DNA from: Neisseria sp. oral taxon 014 str. F0314
GTDB lineage: Bacteria > Pseudomonadota > Gammaproteobacteria > Burkholderiales > Neisseriaceae
Assembly: GCF_005886145.1 (NCBI RefSeq)
Contig: NZ_CP040504.1
Location: 620,001 to 684,000, forward strand
Direction: 5' to 3'
DNA: 64,000 nt
Part shown: piece after piece, positions 8,493 to 16,784 of the stretch
Numbering within the stretch: position 1 is the first letter of the stretch
How the letters are laid out: every line of letters starts with the position of its first letter
Made by a program: the position numbers and the translations under genes
The notes under the pieces: generated by a model
What the model was told of the DNA's origin: nothing
The model's input: only the letters and a program-made list of their open reading frames with translations
The model's database searches: none

Positions 8493-9041
8493 TTACTTGG
8501 CCTTCGCATAATCTTCGGCAGAAATGCCCAATTGCGCGGCGACGGCTGCTTCTTCGGCGGTCAGCGCGGACGTACCGTCTGCGCCGCCTTTGCCGCCGGT
8601 CTGCGTTTTGCTCAAAGCGGCCAGTGCCAAGCTGCCGTCAATCAGGGCTTTAAATGCTTCAGGGTCTTTGGCGGCCAGTTGGCGCGCCGATGCTTCTTGA
8701 TGCGGCAACAGGCGGCCGTCTGAAAGCGCGGCACGGATCAGGCCGTCTGAAGTGCTGCCCACTTCCATTGCAATCACTTTCTTGCTCAACGCGGCCACTT
8801 GCGCTTTGAGTTCGGCCACTTCGCCGTCGTCGGCATTGCCGCCTTGCGGTTTGTCTTCGGGTTTGCCGGCAGTGCCTTTATCGCCTTCGCCACCTTGCGG
8901 TTCTTCTTTGGGTGCGGCCAGTGCTTCGGCGAGCGTTTTACCGCCCAGCTTTTCCTGTGCTTCGGCTAAAGCCGCTTCGATGGCTTTGTCGTCGGCATCC
9001 GCCGCCAAGCCCAAGAGCTTGATTAAAGCTTCCTTGTTCAT
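8493..9041 (-). CDS. Predicted internal start: scaffold protein, Mu gpZ-like
   Basis: Within the protease frame an ATG at 9041 (MNKEALIKLLGLAADADDKA) is preceded by CAGGAAAC 6-8 nt upstream, a much better ribosome-binding site than that of the full-length gene. It would yield a 182-aa Ala/Glu-rich, low-complexity scaffold with helical C-terminus (EEAAVAAQLGISAEDYAKAK). This mirrors nested I/Z genes of Mu. Expression is inferred. Confidence 0.65.
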   Translation of the reverse strand: MNKEALIKLLGLAADADDKAIEAALAEAQEKLGGKTLAEALAAPKEEPQGGEGDKGTAGKPEDKPQGGNADDGEVAELKAQVAALSKKVIAMEVGSTSDGLIRAALSDGRLLPHQEASARQLAAKDPEAFKALIDGSLALAALSKTQTGGKGGADGTSALTAEEAAVAAQLGISAEDYAKAK

Positions 9042-9548
9042 ACTTGTTTCCTGTTTGGGGTTGATAGAGTTTTGGCGGCTCAATGCAGCCAGAGCCATGC
9101 CGTCCAGTGCGGGCGAATTGGTCAACGCCACACTGTGCAGCCCGCGTACATTGCCCAGTGTGTCGTATTCGAGTACCGGCGACAGATAGCGGTATTCGCC
9201 GCTGTCTATCATGTCTTTGGCGCGTTGCGTCCATTTCACTTCGCCCATCAGGCCGCGCTCGTCATCCCATACATATTTGCTGATCCAACCAGCGGCAGGG
9301 TTTTGCTGCCCCGTTTCGGCGGCTTTCAGCGTGGCGTGTTCGTAGTCGACCACAAGGTCGGTTTGCGCGGCGTCAAAGGCGGCAATGATTTGCTGCGCCA
9401 AGTCGGCGGACATCGTCCAGTGCGGCACACCCGTATCGGTGCGGCCGTCAACCGGTGCAAATTGGCCTTTGGGTACGATTTTGATTAAGCCGTCCGAACC
9501 GCCGACATGGGCGGCGGATAAGGCGGCAAGAAGGGTTTTGGTGTCCAT
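8493..9548 (-). CDS. Mu-like protease gpI fused in frame with scaffold
   Basis: 351 aa from the ATG at 9548 (an ATG at 9557 is also possible; neither has a strong ribosome-binding site). Residues 1-165 are the Mu I-type prohead protease (VVDYEHATLKA, AAGWISKYVW, YLSPVLEY, SVALTNSPALDGM). The rest is an Ala/Glu/Lys-rich scaffold-like segment. In Mu, gpI cleaves prohead proteins and the scaffold gpZ is made from an internal start in the same frame; the same arrangement is visible here. A conserved promoter-like motif lies 45 bp upstream. Confidence 0.88.
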   Translation of the reverse strand: MDTKTLLAALSAAHVGGSDGLIKIVPKGQFAPVDGRTDTGVPHWTMSADLAQQIIAAFDAAQTDLVVDYEHATLKAAETGQQNPAAGWISKYVWDDERGLMGEVKWTQRAKDMIDSGEYRYLSPVLEYDTLGNVRGLHSVALTNSPALDGMALAALSRQNSINPKQETSMNKEALIKLLGLAADADDKAIEAALAEAQEKLGGKTLAEALAAPKEEPQGGEGDKGTAGKPEDKPQGGNADDGEVAELKAQVAALSKKVIAMEVGSTSDGLIRAALSDGRLLPHQEASARQLAAKDPEAFKALIDGSLALAALSKTQTGGKGGADGTSALTAEEAAVAAQLGISAEDYAKAK

Positions 9549-9592
9549 AGCCCGCATTGTGCGGCAGCCGCGCCCTCGTCAAAGCTTGGCCT

Positions 9593-9602
9593 ATGTCAGA
9601 CA
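9593..9602 (-). promoter_or_regulatory. Conserved late-region motif TGTCTGACAT
   Basis: Minus-strand TGTCTGACATAGGCCAAGC lies 45 bp upstream of the protease start. It is nearly the same as the copies upstream of the amidase and tail chaperone. No good -10 follows at the usual distance, which fits an activator-dependent promoter better than a plain sigma-70 one. The rest of the gap between the protease and gpG (9603-9765) shows nothing else recognisable. Confidence 0.4.
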
Positions 9603-9765
9603 GATGATTTTCTAGGGAGGGGAAATGTACTTGCAGAGATACGCGCGGGATAGTGTTCAAAAGGTGTTCAAACGCGCGCAGGATTGATTTTCAGGCGATG
9701 GGTAGGGGTAAGTATGGGTTAGGGCGTTTTCGGGCTGTTTTGCGGCATTTTTCAGGCAGGCATAA

Positions 9766-10263
9766 TTACCGCCCCTGAATGGCCTGTGCCAGATATTCCG
9801 CCACCGCATCGGATAGGGCCTTTTCGTCCTCCGGTTGCAGGGTCATAAACGGGCGTGCGGGAATATTGCTGCCGGGGTGGTTAACCTGCTTGGCAAAGCG
9901 GCCGCCGAATTTCAACGCTTTGCCTTTTTTCGGTCTAATCAAGTGTGGCGAGGTTTTCCCGCCGAAGTTATGGATAGCCGCATATTCCACATTGGTGCCG
10001 ACCACCGCCGTATCGTTGGTACTGCTCGGCGTAATCGAATTGCGCAGGCGGCCGCTGGCTTGCAACAGCCCCGAACCTTCACGCGCTGCCGGATATTTGC
10101 GCGGCGCCCAAGCGGGACGGCCTCCAGCAGCGAAATTATCCAGTACGGCGTTGCGCATGATGCGGGCAAGCTGCGTCATCAAAGGCTTGGTGTGGGCGGT
10201 ACGCCGCGCCGCAGCGTTTAAGCTGTTTTGCAGGGTGTCTGTGTTGATTTTTATCTCAATCAT
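9766..10263 (-). CDS. Virion morphogenesis protein, Mu gpG-like
   Basis: 165 aa: MIEIKINTDTLQNSLNAAARR, GGRPAWAPRKYP, LLQASGRLRNSI, GTNVEYAAIHNFGGKT and IPARPFMTL. These are hallmarks of the phage virion morphogenesis (tail completion) family that includes Mu gpG and P2 gpS. It probably acts in head-tail joining. The 103-bp gap to the gpF-like gene holds no recognised element. Confidence 0.9.
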   Translation of the reverse strand: MIEIKINTDTLQNSLNAAARRTAHTKPLMTQLARIMRNAVLDNFAAGGRPAWAPRKYPAAREGSGLLQASGRLRNSITPSSTNDTAVVGTNVEYAAIHNFGGKTSPHLIRPKKGKALKFGGRFAKQVNHPGSNIPARPFMTLQPEDEKALSDAVAEYLAQAIQGR

Positions 10264-10366
10264 GGTATATTGGTTCCAACAGCCATAAAACTCGGGTTTC
10301 CTACTGGAAAGGTTACGGCCACGTTACCGTGTCGCGTATTATCCTGTTCGAATCAGGCAAAGAGTT

Positions 10367-11713
10367 TTATGGCTTTTTCCATATTGTTTCATACCCGTAC
10401 AGTAAGCTATCCACCTGTTTATCCGTTTCGGCAATCATGCCGGTGTTGACCATATTCAAGGTCAGATGTTCTTTCTTACCTGTAAACGGATGTCGGGTTT
10501 TCACATCATAGTCCAGCGTTACCACCAGCTTCCCTTTGCCTGCCGGCAGCGGATACACAAATGCCAAAAACTGTTTGGCATCGTCATTTCGTCCCGCCTT
10601 GCCTAATAAAATCTGCTCCGGTTCTTGCAGCAGTTCGGGTATCCTCTCCCAAAACGATACCGGCAGCGGCTTGACCTTCTTGTCGCGCAAAGCGTGCAAT
10701 ACCCGCTCGTCGCTTATGGCAATCACGGCGGATTGCGGGTAAATTTTCCTTGTCGCCAAAACTTCCAATAAGGGCAGGGCCAATGCGCCCACATACAGCG
10801 TTTTCCCGCGCGCTACTTTTTCCGCATCCACCCGCCGCACCATTTGCGCCGCCTGTTGCGACACCGCCCGCATCAAATCGGGCTGTTTTAAGGCCGTCTG
10901 AATCGATACGCTCGCCAGTTTCGGCGGCAGTTCCACTGCACGCTGCATCTGCAACTGCCCCAAGTTGGCCAAATGGCTTTTACCGACATTGTGCTGAAAG
11001 CCAGCATCGGTATAAAAACGGCGGCCGTCCGGCAGCTTTACCGCTTTGGCGGGGCGGGTATCGCCTTTGCGGTTGACCACCACTTCCGTATCTTCAAGCT
11101 GTGCTTTTTGCGGCAGCAGATTGCGCCGTTTCAAATCACTGTCTGAAAGCGCCCGCACGGTACAGCGGCAATTGAAGCCGTTGGGCGGGTAGAAGTAATC
11201 CCAAAACGGGTCGTCGATGTGATACACCGCACCATGTGCCGCCGCATGGCTTTGGCGTGTGCGGCTGTCCAAAATGGCCGAGTATTGCAGCCACGGTGCA
11301 TCATCCCGACCTTCTTCAAACGCCTGCCAATGGCCGGCCATATAGGCCGACTGCATCTGCGTGCGGAAAATTGTTTCCATGCGGTGTTTGGTAATGCCGC
11401 GTCCGAGGACTTCGCCGGTGTCTCCGTCCACAATATCGCCGTCTTTGAGCAGATGCCAGTCATGTGCTTTCAGACGGCCTTGCACTTCATCGCGCCAATC
11501 CTCAAACGATTTGCCCGATTTCGCCGCCTCATACATTGCCGCGTGAAACTCGCCGACAATATCCTGCCTGTGTATGCCTGCAATCGTCCGCGCCTTGGTC
11601 TGCGCCTCATTCCATTTCACATCCCAGTCGGGCGGGATATGGTAGCCCAAACCTTCAAAATATTTGACCGCCGCTTCCGGCTCCAAACCGAAGGCAAAAC
11701 CCAAATCAGCCAT
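10367..11713 (-). CDS. Minor head morphogenesis protein (Mu gpF / SPP1 gp7 type) with C-terminal nuclease-like domain
   Basis: 448 aa. Residues 1-240 are the head morphogenesis domain: FRTQMQSAYMAGHW, then DSRTRQSHAAAHG and FNCRCTVRALS, the conserved Arg-Cys-rich end of SPP1 gp7/Mu gpF proteins. The C-terminal 150 residues (YVGALALPLLEVLATRKIYPQ, AVIAISDERVLHALRD, LPEL-type helix, KLVVTLDYD, LNMVNTGMI) are not needed for the core family. They look like the BECR-fold toxin/nuclease-type domains often attached to this phage protein; I infer this from pattern only. The start overlaps the portal gene's end. Confidence 0.85.
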   Translation of the reverse strand: MADLGFAFGLEPEAAVKYFEGLGYHIPPDWDVKWNEAQTKARTIAGIHRQDIVGEFHAAMYEAAKSGKSFEDWRDEVQGRLKAHDWHLLKDGDIVDGDTGEVLGRGITKHRMETIFRTQMQSAYMAGHWQAFEEGRDDAPWLQYSAILDSRTRQSHAAAHGAVYHIDDPFWDYFYPPNGFNCRCTVRALSDSDLKRRNLLPQKAQLEDTEVVVNRKGDTRPAKAVKLPDGRRFYTDAGFQHNVGKSHLANLGQLQMQRAVELPPKLASVSIQTALKQPDLMRAVSQQAAQMVRRVDAEKVARGKTLYVGALALPLLEVLATRKIYPQSAVIAISDERVLHALRDKKVKPLPVSFWERIPELLQEPEQILLGKAGRNDDAKQFLAFVYPLPAGKGKLVVTLDYDVKTRHPFTGKKEHLTLNMVNTGMIAETDKQVDSLLYGYETIWKKP

Positions 11714-13265
11714 TGAGCCGCCCCCACAGGTCGGAGATGAAAATCACCCGCGCCAAGGCCGTCTGAAATTCGGCGCTGTCCAAATGCGGATAAGCCCGCA
11801 ACAGCCGATCCTGCACCCCTTCATAGCTGTCGCCCTCGGCCAAAGCCTGACCCAACCCGCGCAAAAACGGCTCGATATGCTCGGGCAGGGCGATTTTGCC
11901 CAAACCTGCGTTATCGATGGCCGCCTGCCCCATATCCAAGATTTCGCCCTGCCTGCTCAAGGCCACGCGGCGGTAACTCAACGGCGCAACTTTGACACCT
12001 TCGCTTTCAGCCGTCTGCAAAGCCAATACCGGCTCACCATCCGAAGCCAGCGGAATCGCCAGTTTTTCCTGCGCCCACGAGAGCGGAATCTTCATGCCAA
12101 TTTTCACCAGCTTCGGCAGCGATTCGGCGTAAACCGCCATGTCTTCCGGCAGTTGGGTATCAAACTGGAAACGTGGCAGGCGGACCATACCCACATTGCC
12201 TTTATTTAAGCGCAGCAGGGGCAGAATCAGTTGTTGGGTAATTGTGCGCGCCAGCTGCTTGGCATCCGATACCAGCAAATCATGGCGCACCTCGTTGTGT
12301 ACCTGCCCCAGCGCATTGGTGCTGGTTTTGCCGTCGGCCATACTGGTGAGTGTGCCGCCCAAAATCGCTTTGGAAGACGTTTTATCCGCCCAATCCACCA
12401 TCGCCATAAACGGATCGCTGCTGCCGCTGGCCGCATTCAGCAGTTCGATATTCATCGTTTCCGGAATAATGCCCGCCGCGTTATGGCCGATTTCCTTTAC
12501 CGCCCGCAGCAGCGTGGTTTTATCGGTTTCGTCCGCCCCCACCGCGTATTTGCCCAAGCGCGTCGGCAGGCCGTAGATTTCCAAGAATTCGGCCAAGTCA
12601 CGCACTGAATAATTTTTAAACAGATACGGCCAAACAAGCGTACGCATCAGGCCTACGCGCGGCAGAAAACCCGAGCGGCTGCGGTGTTTGTGTACTATCC
12701 AGCCGAATTCCCACAGCTCTTCGCCGTCCGGATTTCCCTGCTTAGCCAAACGCACATTATCGGCGCTGTCCACCTTAAACCAGCCTTGTGGACGGTGGGT
12801 AAATTTTTTCGGCAACCACAGGCCGCCCGTTTGCTGCCATTCGATTTCCACGCACGCAAAGCCGTGGCCGACCGCGTCGAGTAAATCGAACATCATACTT
12901 TCAAAATCCGTTATCTCCTCAAGCCAGCCGCCGATTTCCTCGGCCAACTGCCGCTCGGCGTCGCTGCTGTTCGGCGGAGGCATAATGCGCCAGTCCAAAC
13001 CAATCACCGCACGCTTGCGCTTGCTCATCTCCGAAAAGATATGGCCGTCTTTCTCCTCGATGTCGGCAAAGAGTTCCGACTGCGCCTTCATATCGCCGCG
13101 CTCGGCAGCTTCCAAAATGCCGTGCAGCTTTTGCGGTGTCAAACCTTTGCTCGGGTGTTCGTGAGTCTGGGTGTTTTGGGTAATTTCCGCCGTTTGCGGG
13201 GTGGATTTCGGTGTATAGCGGCCCGGCAGAATTTTGCTCAATGCACTGCTGAAAATGTTTTTCAT
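11706..13265 (-). CDS. Portal protein, Mu gp29-like (DUF935)
   Basis: 519 aa. Conserved features of the Mu portal family are seen: ERGDMKAQSELFADIEEKDGHI, SKRKRAVIGLDWRI, DLLDAVGHGFACVEIEW, and LPTRLGKYAVGADETDKTTL. The portal forms the dodecameric DNA channel at the head vertex and docks the terminase. The start at 13265 has no recognisable ribosome-binding site; a hairpin with a T-run sits immediately upstream. Confidence 0.93.
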   Translation of the reverse strand: MKNIFSSALSKILPGRYTPKSTPQTAEITQNTQTHEHPSKGLTPQKLHGILEAAERGDMKAQSELFADIEEKDGHIFSEMSKRKRAVIGLDWRIMPPPNSSDAERQLAEEIGGWLEEITDFESMMFDLLDAVGHGFACVEIEWQQTGGLWLPKKFTHRPQGWFKVDSADNVRLAKQGNPDGEELWEFGWIVHKHRSRSGFLPRVGLMRTLVWPYLFKNYSVRDLAEFLEIYGLPTRLGKYAVGADETDKTTLLRAVKEIGHNAAGIIPETMNIELLNAASGSSDPFMAMVDWADKTSSKAILGGTLTSMADGKTSTNALGQVHNEVRHDLLVSDAKQLARTITQQLILPLLRLNKGNVGMVRLPRFQFDTQLPEDMAVYAESLPKLVKIGMKIPLSWAQEKLAIPLASDGEPVLALQTAESEGVKVAPLSYRRVALSRQGEILDMGQAAIDNAGLGKIALPEHIEPFLRGLGQALAEGDSYEGVQDRLLRAYPHLDSAEFQTALARVIFISDLWGRLNG

Positions 13266-13276
13266 AAATAAAAAAA

Positions 13277-13295
13277 GGGCAAGTTAAACTTGCCC
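13277..13295 (-). terminator. Terminator-like hairpin just before the portal start
   Basis: On the minus strand GGGCAAG / CTTGCCC with a short loop is followed by TTTTTTTATTT and then directly the portal ATG. It has all marks of an intrinsic terminator for the upstream packaging genes, yet leaves no room for a separate promoter or ribosome-binding site for portal. Confidence 0.7.
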
Positions 13296-13343
13296 CAATT
13301 CTCTGCTGCCTGCATTAATCGTAAGCCCTGCCCGGTGTCAGTT

Positions 13344-14996
13344 TCACCATGCGCCGCTGCCGAATTTCTCACTATGTTTCGCTACGGACATAAATTCTAC
13401 CTTGCCCGTATTACTTACAGCGGCTGCCCAAAGCATTTGCAAAGCGTCCGGACCGTCGTCATGGTCTGCGTCCGGAAATTCCCTTAGCTGCTCGATCAAC
13501 ACACGCTGTTCAGGTAGTAACTTAATAAATCCGTTTGCGAAATGTAACTGTATGCTTTCAATTCGCATGTTTTTCTCAGCAGTGGGTTTGACACCTCGGG
13601 CGGGTACATGGGCACCTTGTTTGCCCGATTCTTTAACCAATTCGTCTTTAAAGAATTCCTGAAACTGCACCGTCTCAATGACCCACTGTTTGCACTTATA
13701 CCGTTTTTGCAGCTCAATCACTTCCTGAATAATCAGGCTGGGTACACGCTTTTTAATGCGTGCCTCAGCGACATAAAGCGTGCCCGTACTGCGTTGGTAT
13801 CCGCCGATTAAAATAGCCGACGGGTCGGTACCTTTACCCAGTTTACCCATAGACGGGTCAACCGCTCCGTAAAATACCACGTCATGCGGCATTTCCCGAT
13901 AATATGATTTATCAATAAAGTCAGCAAAAATCGCATTTTCGGGATTGCCCGGCTGGTTTTGATATTCACAGTTAAAAACATGGATACCGTCGCGGGCGCG
14001 AATTTTCATCAGGGCGAGCAGCGGTCGTTTGCTCCAACTCACTTCGCTGCCTTCCAACATTGCCGCTTCGTTTTCTTCGTAAAACGCCTGAGCCGCCTTT
14101 TCGTTGGCGCGGTTTTCTTTTGGCGTGTTACGGTAGATGTTTTCCCATTCTGCCCACAAATCCATATTGACAGGCCACTTCATGATGGCGGAAAAGCGCA
14201 CACTGCGCCAAAACGGATTTTTCAACACCCGAGCCAATACACTGTCCAAACATAAAATTGTACCGACATACAAAATGTCGCACTTCGCGCCCGCGCCGCC
14301 CAAAGGGTTGATGACGCTGCCTATCCACTTAGTCAGTTTGTCGCGCAGGCGGATGTTTTCGGAGTGTTTTTCATTTTCCAAGTCGTCGAGATAGACCGCA
14401 TCGGGGCGCACCTCGCCTTTTTTCGCGCCTCGAATACCCTGTCCCGCGCCATAGGCTTTGAATTGGTTGTTTTGGCGGGTTCGAATTTCACCGATACGCC
14501 ATACCTGCCCCTGCCCGCATACTTCAGGAAAATCCAACTGTAACGCGGGATTGTCGGTCAGTTCGGTTTTAATGGCTTCGACGATGGCGTCGGCTTGGTC
14601 TTCGGTGTCAGATACGATGACGGTATTGTGTTTGGCATTGCGCACTTCGCGCCAAAGGGAAAACGCCTGTACGGTCAGCGATGTTTTCGCTTCGCCGCGC
14701 GATGCCGCACAAGACTGCAAGACCGATTCTGGCTCTTTTTCGATTTCGGGCAGTTCTGTGTATGCCCATGTATGGAAAACAGATTCACTGTCGTCGGGGA
14801 AATAGTGCGGTAGATAAGTCTTGCAGAAAAAACGGAAAGCCTCGGGCGTACACTGCATCACTTTGGCGCGACGCTCGGCAATATCAGCAGGCGCGGCAGA
14901 CAATCCGATATCCGCCGCACTGATGCGCCGGTTGATGTCTGCCCGTATGGCGGACATTCGGGCGCGCAGTTCATTACGGCTTAACTTTCCCTGCAT
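13344..14996 (-). CDS. Terminase large subunit, Mu gp28-like
   Basis: 550 aa. An ATPase half is visible with a degenerate Walker A (SCAASRGEAKTSL, near residue 93) and a Walker B-like region AVYLDDLEN. The C-terminal half carries the nuclease-type motif YGAVDPSMGK with acidic residues later (PDADHDDGPDALQML). It pumps phage DNA into the prohead and makes the packaging cuts. It sits after the small subunit and before the portal as in Mu. Confidence 0.9.
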   Translation of the reverse strand: MQGKLSRNELRARMSAIRADINRRISAADIGLSAAPADIAERRAKVMQCTPEAFRFFCKTYLPHYFPDDSESVFHTWAYTELPEIEKEPESVLQSCAASRGEAKTSLTVQAFSLWREVRNAKHNTVIVSDTEDQADAIVEAIKTELTDNPALQLDFPEVCGQGQVWRIGEIRTRQNNQFKAYGAGQGIRGAKKGEVRPDAVYLDDLENEKHSENIRLRDKLTKWIGSVINPLGGAGAKCDILYVGTILCLDSVLARVLKNPFWRSVRFSAIMKWPVNMDLWAEWENIYRNTPKENRANEKAAQAFYEENEAAMLEGSEVSWSKRPLLALMKIRARDGIHVFNCEYQNQPGNPENAIFADFIDKSYYREMPHDVVFYGAVDPSMGKLGKGTDPSAILIGGYQRSTGTLYVAEARIKKRVPSLIIQEVIELQKRYKCKQWVIETVQFQEFFKDELVKESGKQGAHVPARGVKPTAEKNMRIESIQLHFANGFIKLLPEQRVLIEQLREFPDADHDDGPDALQMLWAAAVSNTGKVEFMSVAKHSEKFGSGAW

Positions 14997-14998
14997 GA

Positions 14999-15502
14999 TT
15001 AAAATTCTTTCTCAATAACACCTTGGAAACCTTGCAGCACCACATCGAAATTCGCCAACATATTGGGATATTCCGCGTCTATATAGTCCACCAGACGATT
15101 GATGACTTTAATTGCCACCGCCGCTTCCTGCACTTCCGGCAACACCCGCTTGTTCGCCGCCACCGTTTTGGTAAACGCATCGGCCAAACTCGCCAGCAGC
15201 TGCACCCGTTTGCTCGGCGGCAAATCTTCCACTTCCGCATCCTGCAACATCGTCATCGTCGCCTGATACTGCACCAGAAACGACGTCATCATCGCCCGCG
15301 CGATTTCGTCTATGCTGCCGCCGGCCAGCGTATGTGCCGCGCGCAGCTTGTTCCAGTCGTCACCCTGCGCCTTGGCCTCATCGCGCCAGCGGCGGGCGGT
15401 GCCGAGCGATACGCCGCATAAAGCCGCCGCCGTCTCAAGGCTCTGCTCGCCGTTGCAGTAGAGTGCCCGCAGCTTGTCGCGGGTCGCCTTCGGATGCGCC
15501 AT
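14999..15502 (-). CDS. Small terminase subunit (DUF1804-like, Mu gp27 position)
   Basis: 167 aa. The N-terminus (MAHPKATRDKLRALYCNGEQSLETAAALCGVSLGTARRW) is a helix-turn-helix of the type used by small terminases to recognise pac DNA, and the rest is helical for oligomerisation. Family DUF1804 fits. Position directly before the large subunit supports the call. Confidence 0.8.
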   Translation of the reverse strand: MAHPKATRDKLRALYCNGEQSLETAAALCGVSLGTARRWRDEAKAQGDDWNKLRAAHTLAGGSIDEIARAMMTSFLVQYQATMTMLQDAEVEDLPPSKRVQLLASLADAFTKTVAANKRVLPEVQEAAVAIKVINRLVDYIDAEYPNMLANFDVVLQGFQGVIEKEF

Positions 15503-15504
15503 CG

Positions 15505-15720
15505 TTACAGCCCCAACTTGGCGCGGGCAAATGCGATGCCCGTAGCCACAATACCGCCCGAAATCGCGCCCGCGGCCGCGCCGGTGGTTGCCGACGTGCG
15601 GCGGCAGTCGGCATGGATTTTCTTGATTTCCGCATCCATGCGTTCCTGATTTTGTAACAATTTGTCCTGCTTGCCGTTGATTTCGGCCAACGCTCTTAAA
15701 ATAGGGTCTTGGTTTTGCAT
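15505..15720 (-). CDS. Small phage protein with coiled coil and C-terminal hydrophobic segment
   Basis: 71 aa. Residues 1-40 are helical and charged (LAEINGKQDKLLQNQERMDAEIKKI); residues 45-65 are Gly/Ala-rich and hydrophobic (TTGAAAGAISGGIVATGIAFA), possibly a transmembrane segment. It overlaps its upstream neighbour by one base and lies 2 bp before the terminase small subunit. It occupies the position of Mu gp25-gp26. Function unknown. Confidence 0.7.
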   Translation of the reverse strand: MQNQDPILRALAEINGKQDKLLQNQERMDAEIKKIHADCRRTSATTGAAAGAISGGIVATGIAFARAKLGL

Positions 15721-16001
15721 TATTTGTCTGCCTTCCGTTCGATTTTCTGGCCGACTTCTTTCAAATCAGCCTTGATTTCACGCAACAGGTTCAAGATTTC
15801 GTTCCTGTTGTCTTTTGCTTCCGCTTTCGTCTGATAAGATGTTTCTACGCTATGCAACCTGCCGAGCAGTTCATCACGATCTTTGCGGGCTTCTTTCAGG
15901 CCGTCTGAAATGCTTTTTACCCAATACCACAATAAAGCAATCAGAAACGATACCAACGTGCCGAACACATATTCCACGGTAATCGGTGTATCTCCGCTCA
16001 T
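15720..16001 (-). CDS. Membrane-anchored coiled-coil protein (DUF2730-like)
   Basis: 93 aa. One transmembrane helix at residues 9-27 (VEYVFGTLVSFLIALLWYWV), followed by a long charged coiled coil to the end. The same plan is seen in DUF2730-type proteins of Mu-like phages. It overlaps the upstream gene by 4 bp (ATGA). Exact role unknown; a lysis-related or packaging-related role cannot be told from sequence. Confidence 0.7.
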   Translation of the reverse strand: MSGDTPITVEYVFGTLVSFLIALLWYWVKSISDGLKEARKDRDELLGRLHSVETSYQTKAEAKDNRNEILNLLREIKADLKEVGQKIERKADK

Positions 16002-16342
16002 AACACATCTCCGAACACCACCCGGCAGGCCGCAATACCATAGGGCAGGCGGTCGGATTCCACAGTCAGCGCATCCCCATCGGCTTCCACCTCGAATTTT
16101 TCCTTCAGCGCCTGTTTGACCGCAGTGAATTGATGCTCGAAGGCCACATGGCCCAAATCTACGATAAACGTTACTTCAAACCGCGCATCCATCCGCATCG
16201 CATAGCCCCACATCGTGCGGCTTAAAGTTTCGGCCACCGCCGCGATAAACGGCTCTTGCTCGTTGGCCTTTTGCAGCCCGATTTGCAAACCCGCTTGGCA
16301 CACCGCCAACTGACGTTCAATTAATTCACGGTATACGGTCAT
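15998..16342 (-). CDS. Hypothetical phage protein
   Basis: 114 aa, soluble, with an N-terminal helix (MTVYRELIERQLAVCQAGLQ) and a beta-rich middle (MDARFEVTFIVDLGHVAFEHQF). No family recognised. Overlaps both neighbours by 4 bp, so it is part of a tightly coupled unit running into the terminase genes. Confidence 0.7.
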   Translation of the reverse strand: MTVYRELIERQLAVCQAGLQIGLQKANEQEPFIAAVAETLSRTMWGYAMRMDARFEVTFIVDLGHVAFEHQFTAVKQALKEKFEVEADGDALTVESDRLPYGIAACRVVFGDVL

Positions 16343-16557
16343 TCTTTGATACCCATTAAATATTTTATCCGCTTGTACAATTTATTAACCCATGAAATAT
16401 TTACAAATGTACAAACTTTTGCTATAACTTCACCGTCATACTGCGCATTTTCCCGGGCAGCCCGAAATTTTGCCCGGGCTTCTTCGGGGCTGTCCGCCCA
16501 AATGCTCAATGACCAGGACTTGCCGTTAAAGCGGTAAGAAAACGTGTACTCATTCAT
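16339..16557 (-). CDS. Hypothetical phage protein
   Basis: 72 aa from the ATG at 16557 (MNEYTFSYRFNGKSWSLSIWADSPEEARAKFRAA). The reading frame is open further upstream but would run antisense through the + strand DUF1508 gene, so the shorter start is preferred. The product is a small alpha/beta protein with a basic tail (VNKLYKRIKYLMG). It is divergent from the + strand gene that starts 12 bp away. Function unknown. Confidence 0.6.
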   Translation of the reverse strand: MNEYTFSYRFNGKSWSLSIWADSPEEARAKFRAARENAQYDGEVIAKVCTFVNISWVNKLYKRIKYLMGIKE

Positions 16558-16569
16558 AGGAGAAACCTT

Positions 16570-16740
16570 ATGTATTTTGAAATCTATAAAGACGCAAAAG
16601 GCGAATACCGTTGGCGTTTGAAAGCAGCCAACCATGAAATCATCGCTCAGGGCGAAGGCTACACCAGCAAGCAAAACTGCCAGCACGCAGTCGATTTGCT
16701 GAAAAGCACCACCGCCGCCACCCCTGTAAAAGAGGTATAA
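16570..16740 (+). CDS. DUF1508 (YegP-like) small protein, prophage cargo
   Basis: 56 aa on the strand opposite the late genes. AGGAG lies 9 nt before the ATG. The sequence MYFEIYKDAKGEYRWRLKA, then ANHEIIAQGEGYTSKQNC and AVDLLK, is one DUF1508 repeat; E. coli YegP has two. Family function is unclear. It has a terminator at 16758-16778, so it is an independent cassette between lysis and packaging genes. Confidence 0.85.
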   Translation: MYFEIYKDAKGEYRWRLKAANHEIIAQGEGYTSKQNCQHAVDLLKSTTAATPVKEV

Positions 16741-16757
16741 AATCCGCTTTCACCCTC

Positions 16758-16778
16758 AGCCCGCGCCCTACGCGGGCT
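16758..16778 (+). terminator. Intrinsic terminator of the DUF1508 gene
   Basis: AGCCCGCG / CGCGGGCT stem with a 5-nt loop followed by TTTTTT on the + strand. It lies between the convergent DUF1508 and o-spanin genes. Confidence 0.85.
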
Positions 16779-16784
16779 TTTTTG

